A program made the translations under genes and the position numbers. 64,000 bases of DNA from Nodosilinea sp. P-1105 (GTDB taxonomy: Bacteria; Cyanobacteriota; Cyanobacteriia; Phormidesmidales; Phormidesmidaceae): contig NZ_SMDQ01000018.1 of NCBI RefSeq assembly GCF_012911975.1, positions 22,497 through 86,496 on the forward strand. The letters are read 5' to 3'. Positions 17,024-26,151 of the stretch are shown here, one piece after another. The stretch's first letter is position 1. Each line of letters begins with the position of its first letter. Below the pieces are notes generated by a model. That model did no database searches and was not told the DNA's origin. It saw only the letters and a list, made by a program, of their open reading frames with translations.

Positions 17024-17899
17024 TTAGTGCAGGGCTACCCCAGGGCCGTCAAACAAGACCAGAGACAACACAAAATCCACCATAAATAGCCCCACCCAGG
17101 TCATCACCACCGCTGAAGTGGCCGATTGCCCCACTGAGCGACTACAGGTGGTGGTTAGTCCCCAGGTACAGCCAGCCAGAGCCACCATGGCGCCAAACAG
17201 CACCGACTTAATCAGCACCGCAACTAGGTCGTTGAGCATCATCAGCGATCGCACTGACTCTAGAAACTGGTTGGGAGATACTTGGTAAAAATGCAAGGCC
17301 ACTGCGGCCCCGGCCCCGAGACCTAACACCATGCCCAGCACCGTTAGGGCCGGCAGCATGAGGCAGCAGGCTACCACCCGTGGCACAACCAAATAATCGA
17401 TCGGGTCAGTACGCAACACCTTCAGGGCATCGATCTGATCAGTCACCTTCATACAGCCAATTTCGGCGGCAAAGGCAGTTCCCACCTGCCCCGCCAGCAC
17501 AGCGGCTGACAAAATCGGTGCGAGTTCGCGGCAAAAAGCCATGGCAAAGGCACCCCCCAGAGCATGAATTGCCCCAAACCGCTCTAGTTCGCGAGCTGTT
17601 TGAATCGTAAAAATCATACCCGCAAAAATATTGATCATCAGGACAGGCACCAGGGCACCAGGGCCAGCACTCACCATTTGATCTAGCACCCGCTGGCGAT
17701 GGACCCGGCCCCGCAGCAGCCGCATTAACACCTGCCCCCCCAGTAAACAGGCCATAACAACATGAAAGGCTGAGGACCGCTGCCGTAACGCTTTCGACTC
17801 TGGCAAATCGACAGGAAACCCAGGGCTTAGGCAGTCTTTTGGATCCATCACAGCAGGCTTTGGGGCTAACCAGGGAGAATTATATTTGGCCTCTGTCAT
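17024..17899 (-). CDS. MlaE/YrbE family ABC transporter permease
   Basis: A 291-residue membrane protein of the MlaE (YrbE, plant TGD1) permease family, which moves lipids between membranes with an MCE-domain protein and an ATPase. The family core is clear: NIFAGMIFTIQTA, the EL-A-P-I-L region (CRELAPILSAAVLAGQVGTAFAAEIG), MKVTDQIDALKVL and VVPRVVACCLMLPAL. Five or so hydrophobic segments are visible. Partner genes (MlaF-like ATPase, MlaD-like MCE protein) are not in the window. The start at ATG 17,899 lacks an obvious Shine-Dalgarno sequence. Confidence 0.88.
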   Translation of the reverse strand: MTEAKYNSPWLAPKPAVMDPKDCLSPGFPVDLPESKALRQRSSAFHVVMACLLGGQVLMRLLRGRVHRQRVLDQMVSAGPGALVPVLMINIFAGMIFTIQTARELERFGAIHALGGAFAMAFCRELAPILSAAVLAGQVGTAFAAEIGCMKVTDQIDALKVLRTDPIDYLVVPRVVACCLMLPALTVLGMVLGLGAGAAVALHFYQVSPNQFLESVRSLMMLNDLVAVLIKSVLFGAMVALAGCTWGLTTTCSRSVGQSATSAVVMTWVGLFMVDFVLSLVLFDGPGVALH

Positions 17900-18383
17900 T
17901 AGGAAGGGTTCTCAACGCTTAGTTCATAGAGTACCCGGAGAATACTCGATTCATTAATAAGCTAAAACATACCCCTTGGCTTCAAGTGTGGCCGAGATCA
18001 CTCCCGACCTCCTAGGACAGGGGCCAGATCGTGCTCTGGTCTACCCTTCAAGCGACTGCCTGGCCATCGGGAGGACCCACGCAACACAGGACGTTTTCCC
18101 AGGATGGAAGTCAGAATCCAGGAACCAGTGTCCCCCTAAATTCTGACTTCTGGCGCTTGGATTCCTGCCTAACCAGGCTTTTCCAGCTCAAGAGGATACC
18201 TGCCGTCAGCCCTCGGCTGGTAACTATACGAAGTTTTTCTAAAGATTTAGCGGCTACCCCTTACGTCGGCAACCGACACCCGGCAACCGATGCTCACCAC
18301 CAACAGGTCTTTTGGCTCGATCAACCCACAACCAGCACACATGTGGTATAAATGTACTAGTCTCTCTTTATCGTCTTGCTGCC
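17900..18383. other. Divergent promoter region with an inverted repeat
   Basis: Between the permease gene and the next plus-strand gene. GAAGTCAGAAT (18,107-18,117) and ATTCTGACTTC (18,140-18,150) are exact 11-bp complements separated by 22 bases, which can form a hairpin. The frame at 18,031-18,351 is probably a chance ORF. No other signal is recognised. Confidence 0.5.
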
Positions 18384-19352
18384 ATGGATCTCAACACCAT
18401 TCAAGACAAGCTAACCCGTCAGGTTGATGCCCTGTCCCATAGCCACCCAGTCATCCAGACTGATTGGCCCCAGCCCCAGTTGCCCAATGTGCCGGGTCGA
18501 GGCTCTAGTTCCCTGGCGGAGTTGTCCGCCACCGTTGAAACCCTAAAACGACGATCGGTCCAGTCCTATCAGGCCGTCTCGCAGGTTCCCAGGTCCCAGC
18601 AGGAGCAAAACAGTGGAGGACATCCGTCTCTAAGTCCGCAGGTTACCCTGCGGCGGATGGTGGCCATGGTGGACAAAATCAATCACCTGTCCCTAGAGCA
18701 AGAACGAGCCATGGCAGAAATTCATGGCCTGCGATCGCAGTTGTTAAAGTCCTCCACCCAATGGGCCGATGCTGGTGAAGCCGAGGCTCAGATTCCCACT
18801 CTCCACACCAACAATGCCTTGACCGCCTGCGCCGAACTGGACCCCCAGGGCAATATTCTGCTGTCTTACCGCACGGTATCCCTAGCCCAGGCCGAAGCTG
18901 AGGCGCAATATTTAGCCGCTCACCTACGGGGCACCTATGGCCCCCCAACTCCCCGCCGGGGGGCTGCGGCGATGGGTCTAGGGTTTAGCATGCTGTGGCA
19001 AGAGCCCCTGGCGTTGCTCAGTCAGGGGTGGAGGATGGTGCGTAGCTGGCTCTACAGTTACCATTCTGCCCCTGCTCCCCAGGCGACTCGCCCCCCGCGA
19101 CGGGCCACATTTACAGGCCTATCGGCGATAGACGCGCTCCTGTGGGTGGGGGGCGGGGTGATCGGGCGGTTAGCCCTTAATCTAGCTGTCGCCGCCGTAC
19201 CGGCTTTATGGTCCTTAGCGGTAGTCGCCATTACCGCTGTGACGGCCTATGCGGTTTATCGAGCGACCCTGGCCCGCCATTTAGAATTTGGCCTAGCGTT
19301 GAGAGTATTTTTAGCGATCGTCGGTCTGATGATTGGCGGCCAACTGATTTGA
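18384..19352 (+). CDS. Conserved-type hypothetical membrane protein
   Basis: About 322 residues from ATG 18,384 (frame extendable to 18,312). Residues 1-130 are soluble with a helical stretch (VTLRRMVAMVDKINHLSLEQERAMAEI in part). Residues about 150-195 contain an AQAEAEAQYLAAHLRG helix. The C-terminal third has two or three hydrophobic segments beginning at LSAIDALLWVGGGVIG and ending at the last residue. I do not recognise a named domain. It could be a membrane protein with a cytoplasmic coiled coil. It has no close neighbour on the same strand, so context gives little. Confidence 0.6.
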   Translation: MDLNTIQDKLTRQVDALSHSHPVIQTDWPQPQLPNVPGRGSSSLAELSATVETLKRRSVQSYQAVSQVPRSQQEQNSGGHPSLSPQVTLRRMVAMVDKINHLSLEQERAMAEIHGLRSQLLKSSTQWADAGEAEAQIPTLHTNNALTACAELDPQGNILLSYRTVSLAQAEAEAQYLAAHLRGTYGPPTPRRGAAAMGLGFSMLWQEPLALLSQGWRMVRSWLYSYHSAPAPQATRPPRRATFTGLSAIDALLWVGGGVIGRLALNLAVAAVPALWSLAVVAITAVTAYAVYRATLARHLEFGLALRVFLAIVGLMIGGQLI

Positions 19353-19384
19353 ACAGGTTTTAGTGTGTCCCAACTCAAAAAACA

Positions 19385-19408
19385 TCCATTTCCAGGACTC
19401 GAACCCGG
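19385..19408 (-). other. tRNA T-arm-like fragment
   Basis: On the minus strand a GGGTTCGAGTCC core sits in a 5-bp stem (one G-T pair), followed by seven bases and a T run, like the 3' end of a tRNA gene. No D arm or anticodon arm is found upstream, so this is at most a tRNA remnant or old attachment site. Confidence 0.3.
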
Positions 19409-19648
19409 CTCGTTGGGCCGGTCGCGATCAGACTTCGGATCAGGATTTCGGATCAGGATTTAGTTGGCACACTCTTAGCTGATACCTCAGCCAGCTTAAT
19501 GGCTAGGCAAGCCCACTGACTAGAATTTAGGGTCAATCACCACAGCTAGTTTCTGGCGGCATTCTCAGGGCCTTTGGCCCCAGACCTCCCTTACCACAGA
19601 TTGTTTTGCCACTGATGTTTATTGACGTTTGAATCAAGGAGCAGGTTC

Positions 19649-20059
19649 ATGGTTTCTACCCCCCATTCGGCAGCCCTCTCCCCAGAGGTGATTAAGCCTT
19701 TTCTGGCCGGTGGTCTGCTACTGGCTTTGATTGGTCTGGTGTTCGACTTTCAGGGAGCCCGGCAATGGTGGTCTGCGCCTGGCGTAGCGGCTACACCGTC
19801 TTGCGAGGCGATCGTGCGCAGTGATGCACAGCTTAGCCGTGAACAACTGGCGAAGCTACTGACGGTGCCCGAACGAGGCAGCAAAGAAACCATTCGCGAG
19901 ATTGTGGCAGAACCCTACTGCCGTATGGCCTCTCTACCGGTGCGCTCTGGGGTCACCGCTGAGCGAGAAGCCTATCCCCTGGCGTTTGATCCCAGTACCC
20001 AACTGATTATTTTGTATGAAAACGATGAGTATGCTGGCTACCGGTTCCGATTTCAATAA
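19649..20059 (+). CDS. Hypothetical protein with N-terminal membrane anchor
   Basis: A 136-residue protein. A single hydrophobic segment at about residues 18-35 (FLAGGLLLALIGLVFDF) is followed by a soluble domain with two cysteines. One of these is in PSCEAIV and the other in PYCRMASL. A segment LSREQLAKLLTVPERGSK is followed by a C-terminal GYRFRFQ. The start at ATG 19,649 is well supported by AAGGAG 7 bases upstream; a TTG at 19,622 is less likely. It is followed closely by a lipoprotein and another exported protein on the same strand, so these three probably form an envelope-related cluster. No domain is recognised. Confidence 0.65.
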   Translation: MVSTPHSAALSPEVIKPFLAGGLLLALIGLVFDFQGARQWWSAPGVAATPSCEAIVRSDAQLSREQLAKLLTVPERGSKETIREIVAEPYCRMASLPVRSGVTAEREAYPLAFDPSTQLIILYENDEYAGYRFRFQ

Positions 20060-20117
20060 GCGTGTTCCAGCTCCAATTTCCCCAGCCCCCGTCCCCTTCA
20101 GCCTGTGTTGCTAACGA

Positions 20118-20624
20118 ATGTTGTCGACGATTAATTATCCCTCCCCCTGGCCCCACTGGATGGGCTTCCTGGGCTGGGTCTGGCCTCTAGTTGTAGGCCT
20201 GCTGGTAAGCCTAGGGGGGTGTCGTCATCCGGAGCCGCCGCCTGCCCGGCAAATTGTCCTAGAGCAATCCTGGGAGTTGGAGTCTGGAGACAGGGTGGCT
20301 GGGCTGTGGGTCACTGGCAGCCTGGGAGATGTTTCGATTGCCCTGAATGGCGGTCGCCTCAGAGCCCCGTTCTCAGGACGGGTGGAGTTAGCCGCTAAAG
20401 GCTATCGCTGTATTTATTTCTCCACCCCAGATGTACCCGCTTACCTATTCCGGTTCTGTGGCGTGACCCAGCCTCAGGCGGGGAGTGTACAAGCCGGACA
20501 AGTGATCGGGCGAGGCAGACACATTCACTTTGCCACCCTGAGGCGACAACCCGATGGTGTCTGGGCCATTGTTGAGCCGTCGGATCACGTCTTAAAACAA
20601 TCTCTCAATCAACCCCTGCCTTGA
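20118..20624 (+). CDS. Putative lipoprotein with M23-like beta domain
   Basis: A 168-residue protein. A hydrophobic signal sequence ends in LVSLGGC, a lipobox, so Cys35 is the likely lipidated residue. The mature part is beta-rich: LRAPFSGRVEL, then AGQVIGRGRHIHFATLRRQPDG, resembling the carrier/peptidase-M23 fold (GxVIGxxGxxxHxHF). The metal-binding HxxxD and the second His of active M23 peptidases are not visible, so it is probably not an active peptidase. It follows the preceding gene by 58 bp and precedes another secreted protein by 51 bp. Confidence 0.6.
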   Translation: MLSTINYPSPWPHWMGFLGWVWPLVVGLLVSLGGCRHPEPPPARQIVLEQSWELESGDRVAGLWVTGSLGDVSIALNGGRLRAPFSGRVELAAKGYRCIYFSTPDVPAYLFRFCGVTQPQAGSVQAGQVIGRGRHIHFATLRRQPDGVWAIVEPSDHVLKQSLNQPLP

Positions 20625-20675
20625 TCGCTGCTTTCCCCCTTGTTGGGTGATATTTATCGTACGTGGACTGCCCCC

Positions 20676-22676
20676 ATGAAATTCTCCCCGACTCTTTTGG
20701 CTGTCAGTTGTTTACTCACCATCCTTGGCCCAGCCGTGGCCCGGGCGGACGACGTGGTCCTGAGCTTTGATACCTTCGAGCCGCAGCCGGTAGAAGCGCC
20801 GGAGCCCGTTGCGGCGGCCCCACCGCCAATGGTTCTCGATCACCACGGTGAGGCGATTCAACCGCTGCCAATTCCACCTGGTGGGGGCAACCCACCCATG
20901 CGCTATCACTCGCCGCAACAATTACCAGCCGGGGTTTACCGACGAGGCGTGGCTGCGGCCCTCAACCAGGAGACCACAGCCGCCGCCCTGCTGCCCCCCG
21001 CCCCGCCAGTGCCCAATCACCATCCCTTGGCGGTGGCTACCGCTGCTGTGGAACCAGAACCGGAACCAGAGCAGCAGACGCCAGAGGAACCGGTGGACCA
21101 AATTATTCTGAGCTTTGATGTGGCCGATCCTGCCCCAGTCCACATCGCCCAGGCGGAGCCAGAACCAGAGGTTCCCCCAGCCCCAGAAATAGACCCAATC
21201 CTCAGCTTATTTGAGCAGGATAGTGATTCGCTAGTGGCGATCGCGGTGGGCAGCGCCGAGGGCACCCGCACCCCGATGGGAACCATCAACCCCGCTTACT
21301 ATGGCCATACCGATCCGGGCAATCGGGCCTGGAACATGGGTACCTTTTCCTACCAGCATGGGGCCAATTCCCCCGCTGAGGCCGATCGCAAGCAGTTGAA
21401 TCGGCTCAAGTCCCAGACGGAGGTGCTGAAGCGACGAGCCCTAAGCCATGGCATGAATCTCACCCTAGAAGAAACCCTGAACGGCATTGACCTGGCCAAT
21501 CAGTCGCCGTTGGCGGCCATTGGCCGGGTCGGCTATATCGAACGATTAGCCGAAGCTAAGGCAAATGGATATGACGGGGCCAAAGCGATTGTGGTGGCCC
21601 GCACCCGCTCTTACATTAACCCCAACACCAACCGCTGGAATGCCCCTGGTCTGGGGAACACCGAAGCTAGCATTACCCGTGACCAGCAACGACGGGCAGA
21701 TGCGGTGGCGGCGGCGATCGCGGCTTACCGACAGCGGCATGGCTACCCCGATCCCCATCGCTGGACCATGGTGCCCGATCCCGATGCCCCGACCATCACC
21801 GTAGCTGAGGATCCGGTCGATACCCCAGAGGCTAGCGATATTGTCTTTCAAGTCTGGACAGATGAGGGACAGGCCGACGAGTCTCAGGTGGCCCAGGTGG
21901 ACGAGTCCCAGACCCTGGAAGACCCGGGCGAGGATATGGGCACTTCCCAGGCACAAACCGACGACCTGACGCCTTTGGCTCAGGAGAGGCCCCCCATGGT
22001 CGAGCCAACCAATCGGCCAGTCGCATTTGCCCGGGCTTTGGCCACCGCCATTGTCGGGGATCCCCCCGCCCCTCGGGACCCGGCCCAGGACACCGAACCT
22101 GATGCGCCCCTGGTGACAACCGATCCAGTGGAGACTGAAGCAGCGGAGCGTCGGGTAGATGAGGCGACTGTGCCAGAGGAAGCTGCTCAGGTAGCTCCTG
22201 AAACCAATCCGGCGATCGCTGACACCAATGCTGACACCAAGACCCAAGATCCCCCCGAAGCCAACAGTGGTCAGGCCGTTGTCGGTAGCCAGCCTCCTGG
22301 TGATGCTGCTGCGTCTACCGCCAAGACCGACGCCACACCCGGGGCTCAGCCCGACACGGCGATCTATTTGCCAGGGGTCCAACCGGTCGAAGACAACGCT
22401 GAGGCGCTCTCCGCTGAGGCAGAACCTGTGGACGACAATTTGGTTACGGTGCCTGGGTTAACGCTTGAGGACTCCGAGGAAGATGACAGGGTTGAAACTG
22501 CGCCTCCGGACCCTAGGGAACTGGCGTCAGCAGATCTAGCCAACTTGGAAGATTCGGAGGAAACCGAGGATTCGGAAGAAGCCGAGTATAACCCCCAACA
22601 GGATCCCAGCCGCGATCGCGATACCGACGACGAGCCTGATCCCGAGATAGAGCAACCCACAGAAGACGAACGGTGA
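20676..22676 (+). CDS. Secreted acidic hypothetical protein
   Basis: About 666 residues from ATG 20,676, which gives a clean signal peptide, MKFSPTLLAVSCLLTILGP ending in ARA-DD. A Pro/Glu-rich linker of 150 residues leads to a compact central domain (about 180-370) with AVGSAEGTRTP, a PAYYGHTDPGN segment, GTFSYQHGA and LSHGMNLTLEETLNGIDLAN (in part). The AEGT and YGHTDPG motifs look like a lysozyme-like active-site region, but this is only resemblance. The C-terminal 300 residues are strongly acidic and low in complexity. The frame could start at 20,640, but that would hide the signal peptide. Confidence 0.6.
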   Translation: MKFSPTLLAVSCLLTILGPAVARADDVVLSFDTFEPQPVEAPEPVAAAPPPMVLDHHGEAIQPLPIPPGGGNPPMRYHSPQQLPAGVYRRGVAAALNQETTAAALLPPAPPVPNHHPLAVATAAVEPEPEPEQQTPEEPVDQIILSFDVADPAPVHIAQAEPEPEVPPAPEIDPILSLFEQDSDSLVAIAVGSAEGTRTPMGTINPAYYGHTDPGNRAWNMGTFSYQHGANSPAEADRKQLNRLKSQTEVLKRRALSHGMNLTLEETLNGIDLANQSPLAAIGRVGYIERLAEAKANGYDGAKAIVVARTRSYINPNTNRWNAPGLGNTEASITRDQQRRADAVAAAIAAYRQRHGYPDPHRWTMVPDPDAPTITVAEDPVDTPEASDIVFQVWTDEGQADESQVAQVDESQTLEDPGEDMGTSQAQTDDLTPLAQERPPMVEPTNRPVAFARALATAIVGDPPAPRDPAQDTEPDAPLVTTDPVETEAAERRVDEATVPEEAAQVAPETNPAIADTNADTKTQDPPEANSGQAVVGSQPPGDAAASTAKTDATPGAQPDTAIYLPGVQPVEDNAEALSAEAEPVDDNLVTVPGLTLEDSEEDDRVETAPPDPRELASADLANLEDSEETEDSEEAEYNPQQDPSRDRDTDDEPDPEIEQPTEDER

Positions 22677-22786
22677 GGTTTCGCAGATCAAGCAACCTAC
22701 AACGCTTAACAGACGACTTTCGTCCGTTCGCTACCGCCCAGTAGTAGCTGGCTTTCCTCACCGACTCCTCTTGGCTATGCTATGGC

Positions 22787-23257
22787 TTATCCTCTATTTT
22801 CCAGCAATTCCTTAATGATGCGGCGGGATATTCGGAAATTTGTCTGTTGCAGTCGAGTGATCACGTCCGCCAGGTCGACAAGCCCTTGACTTGCAGCATC
22901 ATCTAAAACTCCGAGAGTACCGATGACGGGAATTTCTCGATCGCTAGCTATCCGTCTTCCTAATCGTTCGTCAATAATCAGTAAGTCTGCGGGTAGGGTT
23001 TGAGACAGGGTAATAGCAGCTTGCTCTCCTGGATCAAGGGCATTGAGGGTCGCATCAACCTTGGATACGGTTTGAACTGTGAGCCAGGGAGGAGGATTTG
23101 CAATCCATTGCTGAAGCACAGCTGGTGCAGAGGGATCAATCATTTCATCTCGAACCGCATCAGGAATGATGATTTGCTGAAACAAGAGAGGAAACAGATC
23201 AATCTGGTTAATCAGCAGTAAATAGTTGATCGGTGAAGTATCAGAAACAACGAGCAT
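22787..23257 (-). CDS. DUF3368 PIN-like toxin
   Basis: A 156-residue PIN-domain protein of the DUF3368 type. It opens with VSDTSPINYL, where the Asp is the first metal ligand, has VRDEM (Glu of the next acidic site), LDPGEQAAITLSQ and LLIIDERLGRRIA with the DE/D cluster, as expected for a Mg-dependent RNase. PIN toxins usually cut specific RNAs. It lies 14 bp downstream of a UPF0175 gene, its normal antitoxin partner. A second, different pair of the same type occurs at 58,588-59,329. Confidence 0.85.
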   Translation of the reverse strand: MLVVSDTSPINYLLLINQIDLFPLLFQQIIIPDAVRDEMIDPSAPAVLQQWIANPPPWLTVQTVSKVDATLNALDPGEQAAITLSQTLPADLLIIDERLGRRIASDREIPVIGTLGVLDDAASQGLVDLADVITRLQQTNFRISRRIIKELLENRG

Positions 23258-23271
23258 GAAGCACTACCGTC

Positions 23272-23532
23272 TCAGTTTGTGCGAAGTTGGCGGAGGGTTT
23301 CACGATCGCTCTCTAGATCTGTATCATCATAATGTAAGTCAGCATGGTATTGCTTCAAAAACGCATCTACCGCCCAGCGAGAGGGTAAACCCAGGATTCG
23401 ACCTACTTCAGCACTGGTTATTTTTTCTGCCTGGTAAGCTTGTACAGCTAGCGCCTCTAAAATCTCACGAGAAAGGTGATCCATATCGAAGTATTGAAGC
23501 AACTCTTCAGGCAGATCAAGGGTAACTTGCAT
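23272..23532 (-). CDS. UPF0175 family antitoxin
   Basis: An 86-residue protein that starts MQVTLDLPEELLQYF and contains EALAVQAYQAEKITSAEVGRILGL (in part), the helix-turn-helix-like core of UPF0175. These proteins are antitoxins that bind operator DNA and the DUF3368 toxin. The start at ATG 23,532 has GGAG nine bases upstream. It is the first gene of the two-gene unit and the likely site of autoregulation is just upstream at 23,533-23,600. Confidence 0.85.
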   Translation of the reverse strand: MQVTLDLPEELLQYFDMDHLSREILEALAVQAYQAEKITSAEVGRILGLPSRWAVDAFLKQYHADLHYDDTDLESDRETLRQLRTN

Positions 23533-24084
23533 ATTGCCAACTCCGGTTAAAGACACTGTAAAATAGGGATAATGTTAACCTCATCTATCTATAATTAGAC
23601 TGATACCAAGTGTAGAACTTCTCTTGTCCTGTAATCTCTGCGTCTTATCGATTAAATTATTATATAGCTAACTTTTGATCCAGCATTCATCATATATTGT
23701 ATGGCTGCCTATCCCTTAGTTCCCTCTGGCTTCACAAGTGCTTAGGCGTCATGAAAAGCTTTCGAGGATAGTCATCAGGATTGTGCGCCGCTAGCTAACA
23801 CTAGGATAACCCTCAAATCAATCAACCCCAGAGCGATAAATAAACCAGATTCAAGTCCAGAGCTGGAGTTCTGCCTGTGGGAAAACTCCAGATCCCGAGC
23901 TGGACTTGGTATAGTCATCTTCTCCCTTGGTTGAGTTTTAGATTTCACATCCGGTCTTGGCATCTGTGGAGTGTCCATCTAACTGCGCATTGGCTCAAGG
24001 CGCTATCCTGCGCCTACCACTTCAGTAGACAGGTTTCTTTTCCACAAGCTAAAGTGGTACTGAGTATGAACTACTGTCCGACCT
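23533..24084. other. Divergent promoter region of TA pair and Fur gene
   Basis: About 550 bp, AT-rich near 23,570-23,700. It holds a family B repeat (23,849-23,909). No gene is supported; the minus frame at 23,775-23,978 overlaps the repeat and is probably chance. No clear Fur box is recognised. Confidence 0.45.
23849..23909 (+). repeat. Dispersed repeat family B, copy 2
   Basis: Contains TTCAAGTCCAGAGCTGGAG then CTGTGGGAAAACTCCAGATC and AGCTGGACTTGG. The two ends are complementary (AAGTCCAG.GCT / AGCTGGACTT), giving a long imperfect hairpin. Compare with 10,072, 35,547 and 44,302. Confidence 0.8.
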
Positions 24085-24540
24085 ATGGATTATCAAGCCA
24101 ACCCCCCAAAATCGATCACCTCTCTAGAAGCAGCCTTTGAGCGCTGTCAGGATTTGGGGATGCGCTTGAGTCGTCAGCGGCGATACATCCTGGAGTTGCT
24201 CTGGCAGCACGAAGGCCACCTCTCCGCTCGGGAAATTTACGATCGTCTTAACCAGCAGGGGCGAGACATTGGTCATACTTCGGTTTATCAAAACCTAGAT
24301 GCCCTCTCCGATAAAGGCATTATTGAGTGTTTGGACCGGGCGGATGGACGCCTCTATGGCCACCTGAGTGATTCCCATAGTCACGTCAATTGCCTTGATA
24401 CCAACGACATTATTGACATCAACGTGGAGCTACCCGCTGAGTTAATTCGTCAGGTGGAGGCTCGCACCGGGGTAACGATTACCGACTACCGCATTGACTT
24501 CTTTGGTACAGCCCGGTCCCGGTCTCAGTCATCAGAGTAG
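24085..24540 (+). CDS. Fur family transcriptional regulator, PerR/FurC-like
   Basis: A 151-residue Fur-family repressor. The winged-helix domain includes RLSRQRRYILELLWQHEGHLSAREIYDRL (in part) and HTSVYQNLDALSDKGII. The metal-sensing part reads HLSDSHSHVNCLDTNDIIDI. That motif, with a lone Cys where many Fur proteins have CxxC, is what I recall for cyanobacterial PerR/FurC, which controls peroxide defence genes. The assignment to PerR over Fur or Zur is from memory of the family and should be taken as probable, not certain. It is monocistronic by spacing. Confidence 0.8.
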   Translation: MDYQANPPKSITSLEAAFERCQDLGMRLSRQRRYILELLWQHEGHLSAREIYDRLNQQGRDIGHTSVYQNLDALSDKGIIECLDRADGRLYGHLSDSHSHVNCLDTNDIIDINVELPAELIRQVEARTGVTITDYRIDFFGTARSRSQSSE

Positions 24541-24582
24541 CCTCCACCATCAGCGGCGTGTCGGATCACATTACCCGTCGGC

Positions 24583-25395
24583 TCACATTAAATGGGTAGA
24601 GTAGGGCCGCTGGGGCTGGGCGACCGGTGGAGCCGCCAACCGCACTAGCCGGTCCACCAGGCTTGGGGCCAGCCGTTGGGCCCATAGGGCAGCATGGCCC
24701 TGCCAACCGACGACAATTTCGATTTGATTCCGCTGTAACCCCAAGATCAGGGCTTGAGCCACCTGGTTAGGGCTGGCCGGCTTCACCCAGCGGAACCAAT
24801 CAAACTGGCTCACCATGTCCGTATTGGTTAAGGATGGCAGCAGGGCCACCACCCGCACGTTATAGGGGGCAAGCTCACTGCGTAGAGCTTGGGTGAACCC
24901 CACGATCGCGAATTTAGTGGCGGAGTAGGTGGCCATGGTTGGGGCCGCTACTTTGCCCATCAGGCTAGATACATTGACAATACAGCCCTCCCGCCGCACG
25001 GCCATGCGCCGCGCCACCAGACGGGTAACCGTGTACAGCCCCACCAGATTAGTAGAAATTTCTGACTGCACCTGGGGTAACTTGGCCTGCAAAAAGGGCG
25101 TTTGGTGGGCCACTCCAGCACAGTTGACCAACAGGTGAACAGGCCCATGGCGCTGCCAGGCTTTGGCGATCGCCACATTGACTTGAATCGGATCCGCCAG
25201 ATCCACTGGCAGCACAATTGCTTCGGCCCCCAACTGTTGCACCTCTGCAGCTACTTCAGCCAACCGCTGGGCATTACGGGCTACCAGCACAATCCGGCGC
25301 ACCCCCTGGAGAGCCAACCTATGGGCAATAGAACGACCAATGCCCCTTGAAGCACCTGTGACCAAAGCCGTTTTTCCTTGAAAATTAAAACTCAT
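24583..25395 (-). CDS. Short-chain dehydrogenase/reductase (SDR)
   Basis: A 270-residue classical SDR. It has the nucleotide-binding TGASRGIG (about residues 14-21), the NCAG-type motif LVNCAGVA, the catalytic Ser in IVNVSSLMG and the YSATK active-site Tyr/Lys pair. It should reduce a carbonyl or oxidise an alcohol with NAD(P)H or NAD(P). The substrate is not readable from the sequence. The start at ATG 25,395 has GGAGG-type sequence upstream (complement of CTACCTCCTG). It ends 42 bp from the convergent Fur gene. Confidence 0.88.
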   Translation of the reverse strand: MSFNFQGKTALVTGASRGIGRSIAHRLALQGVRRIVLVARNAQRLAEVAAEVQQLGAEAIVLPVDLADPIQVNVAIAKAWQRHGPVHLLVNCAGVAHQTPFLQAKLPQVQSEISTNLVGLYTVTRLVARRMAVRREGCIVNVSSLMGKVAAPTMATYSATKFAIVGFTQALRSELAPYNVRVVALLPSLTNTDMVSQFDWFRWVKPASPNQVAQALILGLQRNQIEIVVGWQGHAALWAQRLAPSLVDRLVRLAAPPVAQPQRPYSTHLM

Positions 25396-26151
25396 CGTAA
25401 CTACCTCCTGCTGAAGTGAAACGCAATCGGGTCAGCGTCATTTAGGGGCCATTGCCCAGCAGGTGACTCAACCGCCAGGGCTTGCCTTGGCCGTGAGTTA
25501 CCTACTGCAGCACCCTGTAGGGCAGGGCGATCGGCAATGGCTCTGTTCTCAGTTGATTGATTTTCAGTTGATTCAGAGTGTTGAGGCCATGGAACCCTGT
25601 GGGCTACTGATCAACGATCCATCGACTCAACGGATACTCATTTATCGACAAATATTGACAAACAGTTTCACCAGTTCTACAACCAGACCTGCGACGCTTG
25701 GGTGTGCTCTGTCCAGGGGCTTTGGTGTGTCAACGATGATGTAACCCCTGGCTTGGACTGGCATCGGTGAATGCTGCAAAAGATGCCAATACGCTCCACT
25801 ACTCAATGGAATCGGTCACTGGGTGCGCTTGGATCATGGGTACAGTTCTCCTAGGAAACGACTATTCGAACCAATTGATTACCAAACTTAACACTGGGAT
25901 CTGGCATCGACAACGATTCTGAACTAAGTCAATGGATTGTAATAATTTCTAACAAATCTCTCAGATGGGTGGGTTCCCAGCCGGTTCATTTCCGAAAGTG
26001 AGCCTTGGCCGCTGGCAGAGGCTTCAACCGGTTTGACAGCCCAAACGGGAACATCAGCCGATGAAAACCAACTCTCAGGGATGGTTGATCCTGAGAGCTG
26101 GATCTCGACATCGCATCAAGCTTGATTGTGAAGCGAATCATGCCTAGGGAA
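25396..26151. other. Long gap with doubtful ORF
   Basis: About 755 bp. A 93-codon plus frame from GTG 25,463 to 25,744 has a protein-like first half but no recognised domain; it may be a decayed gene. The rest is without coding signal. A terminator-like hairpin for the next minus-strand gene lies at 26,071-26,097. Confidence 0.4.
26062..26097 (-). terminator. Hairpin terminator after DUF456 gene
   Basis: CTCTCAGG (26,072-26,079) and CCTGAGAG (26,090-26,097) pair exactly. Read on the minus strand the stem is followed by TTGGTTTTC. It lies about 55 bases beyond the DUF456 stop codon. Confidence 0.55.

Noticed and set aside
20118..20624. Active M23 endopeptidase
   Set aside because: Only the HIHF-like element is present; the other metal ligands of active M23 enzymes are not visible.
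21546..22382. Minus-strand ORF of 278 codons
   Set aside because: It is opposite the secreted acidic protein gene, and its Gly/Arg-rich product is typical of antisense reading.
25463..25744. 93-codon plus-strand ORF from GTG
   Set aside because: No family is recognised and the second half reads as random; it may be a decayed gene but cannot be supported.
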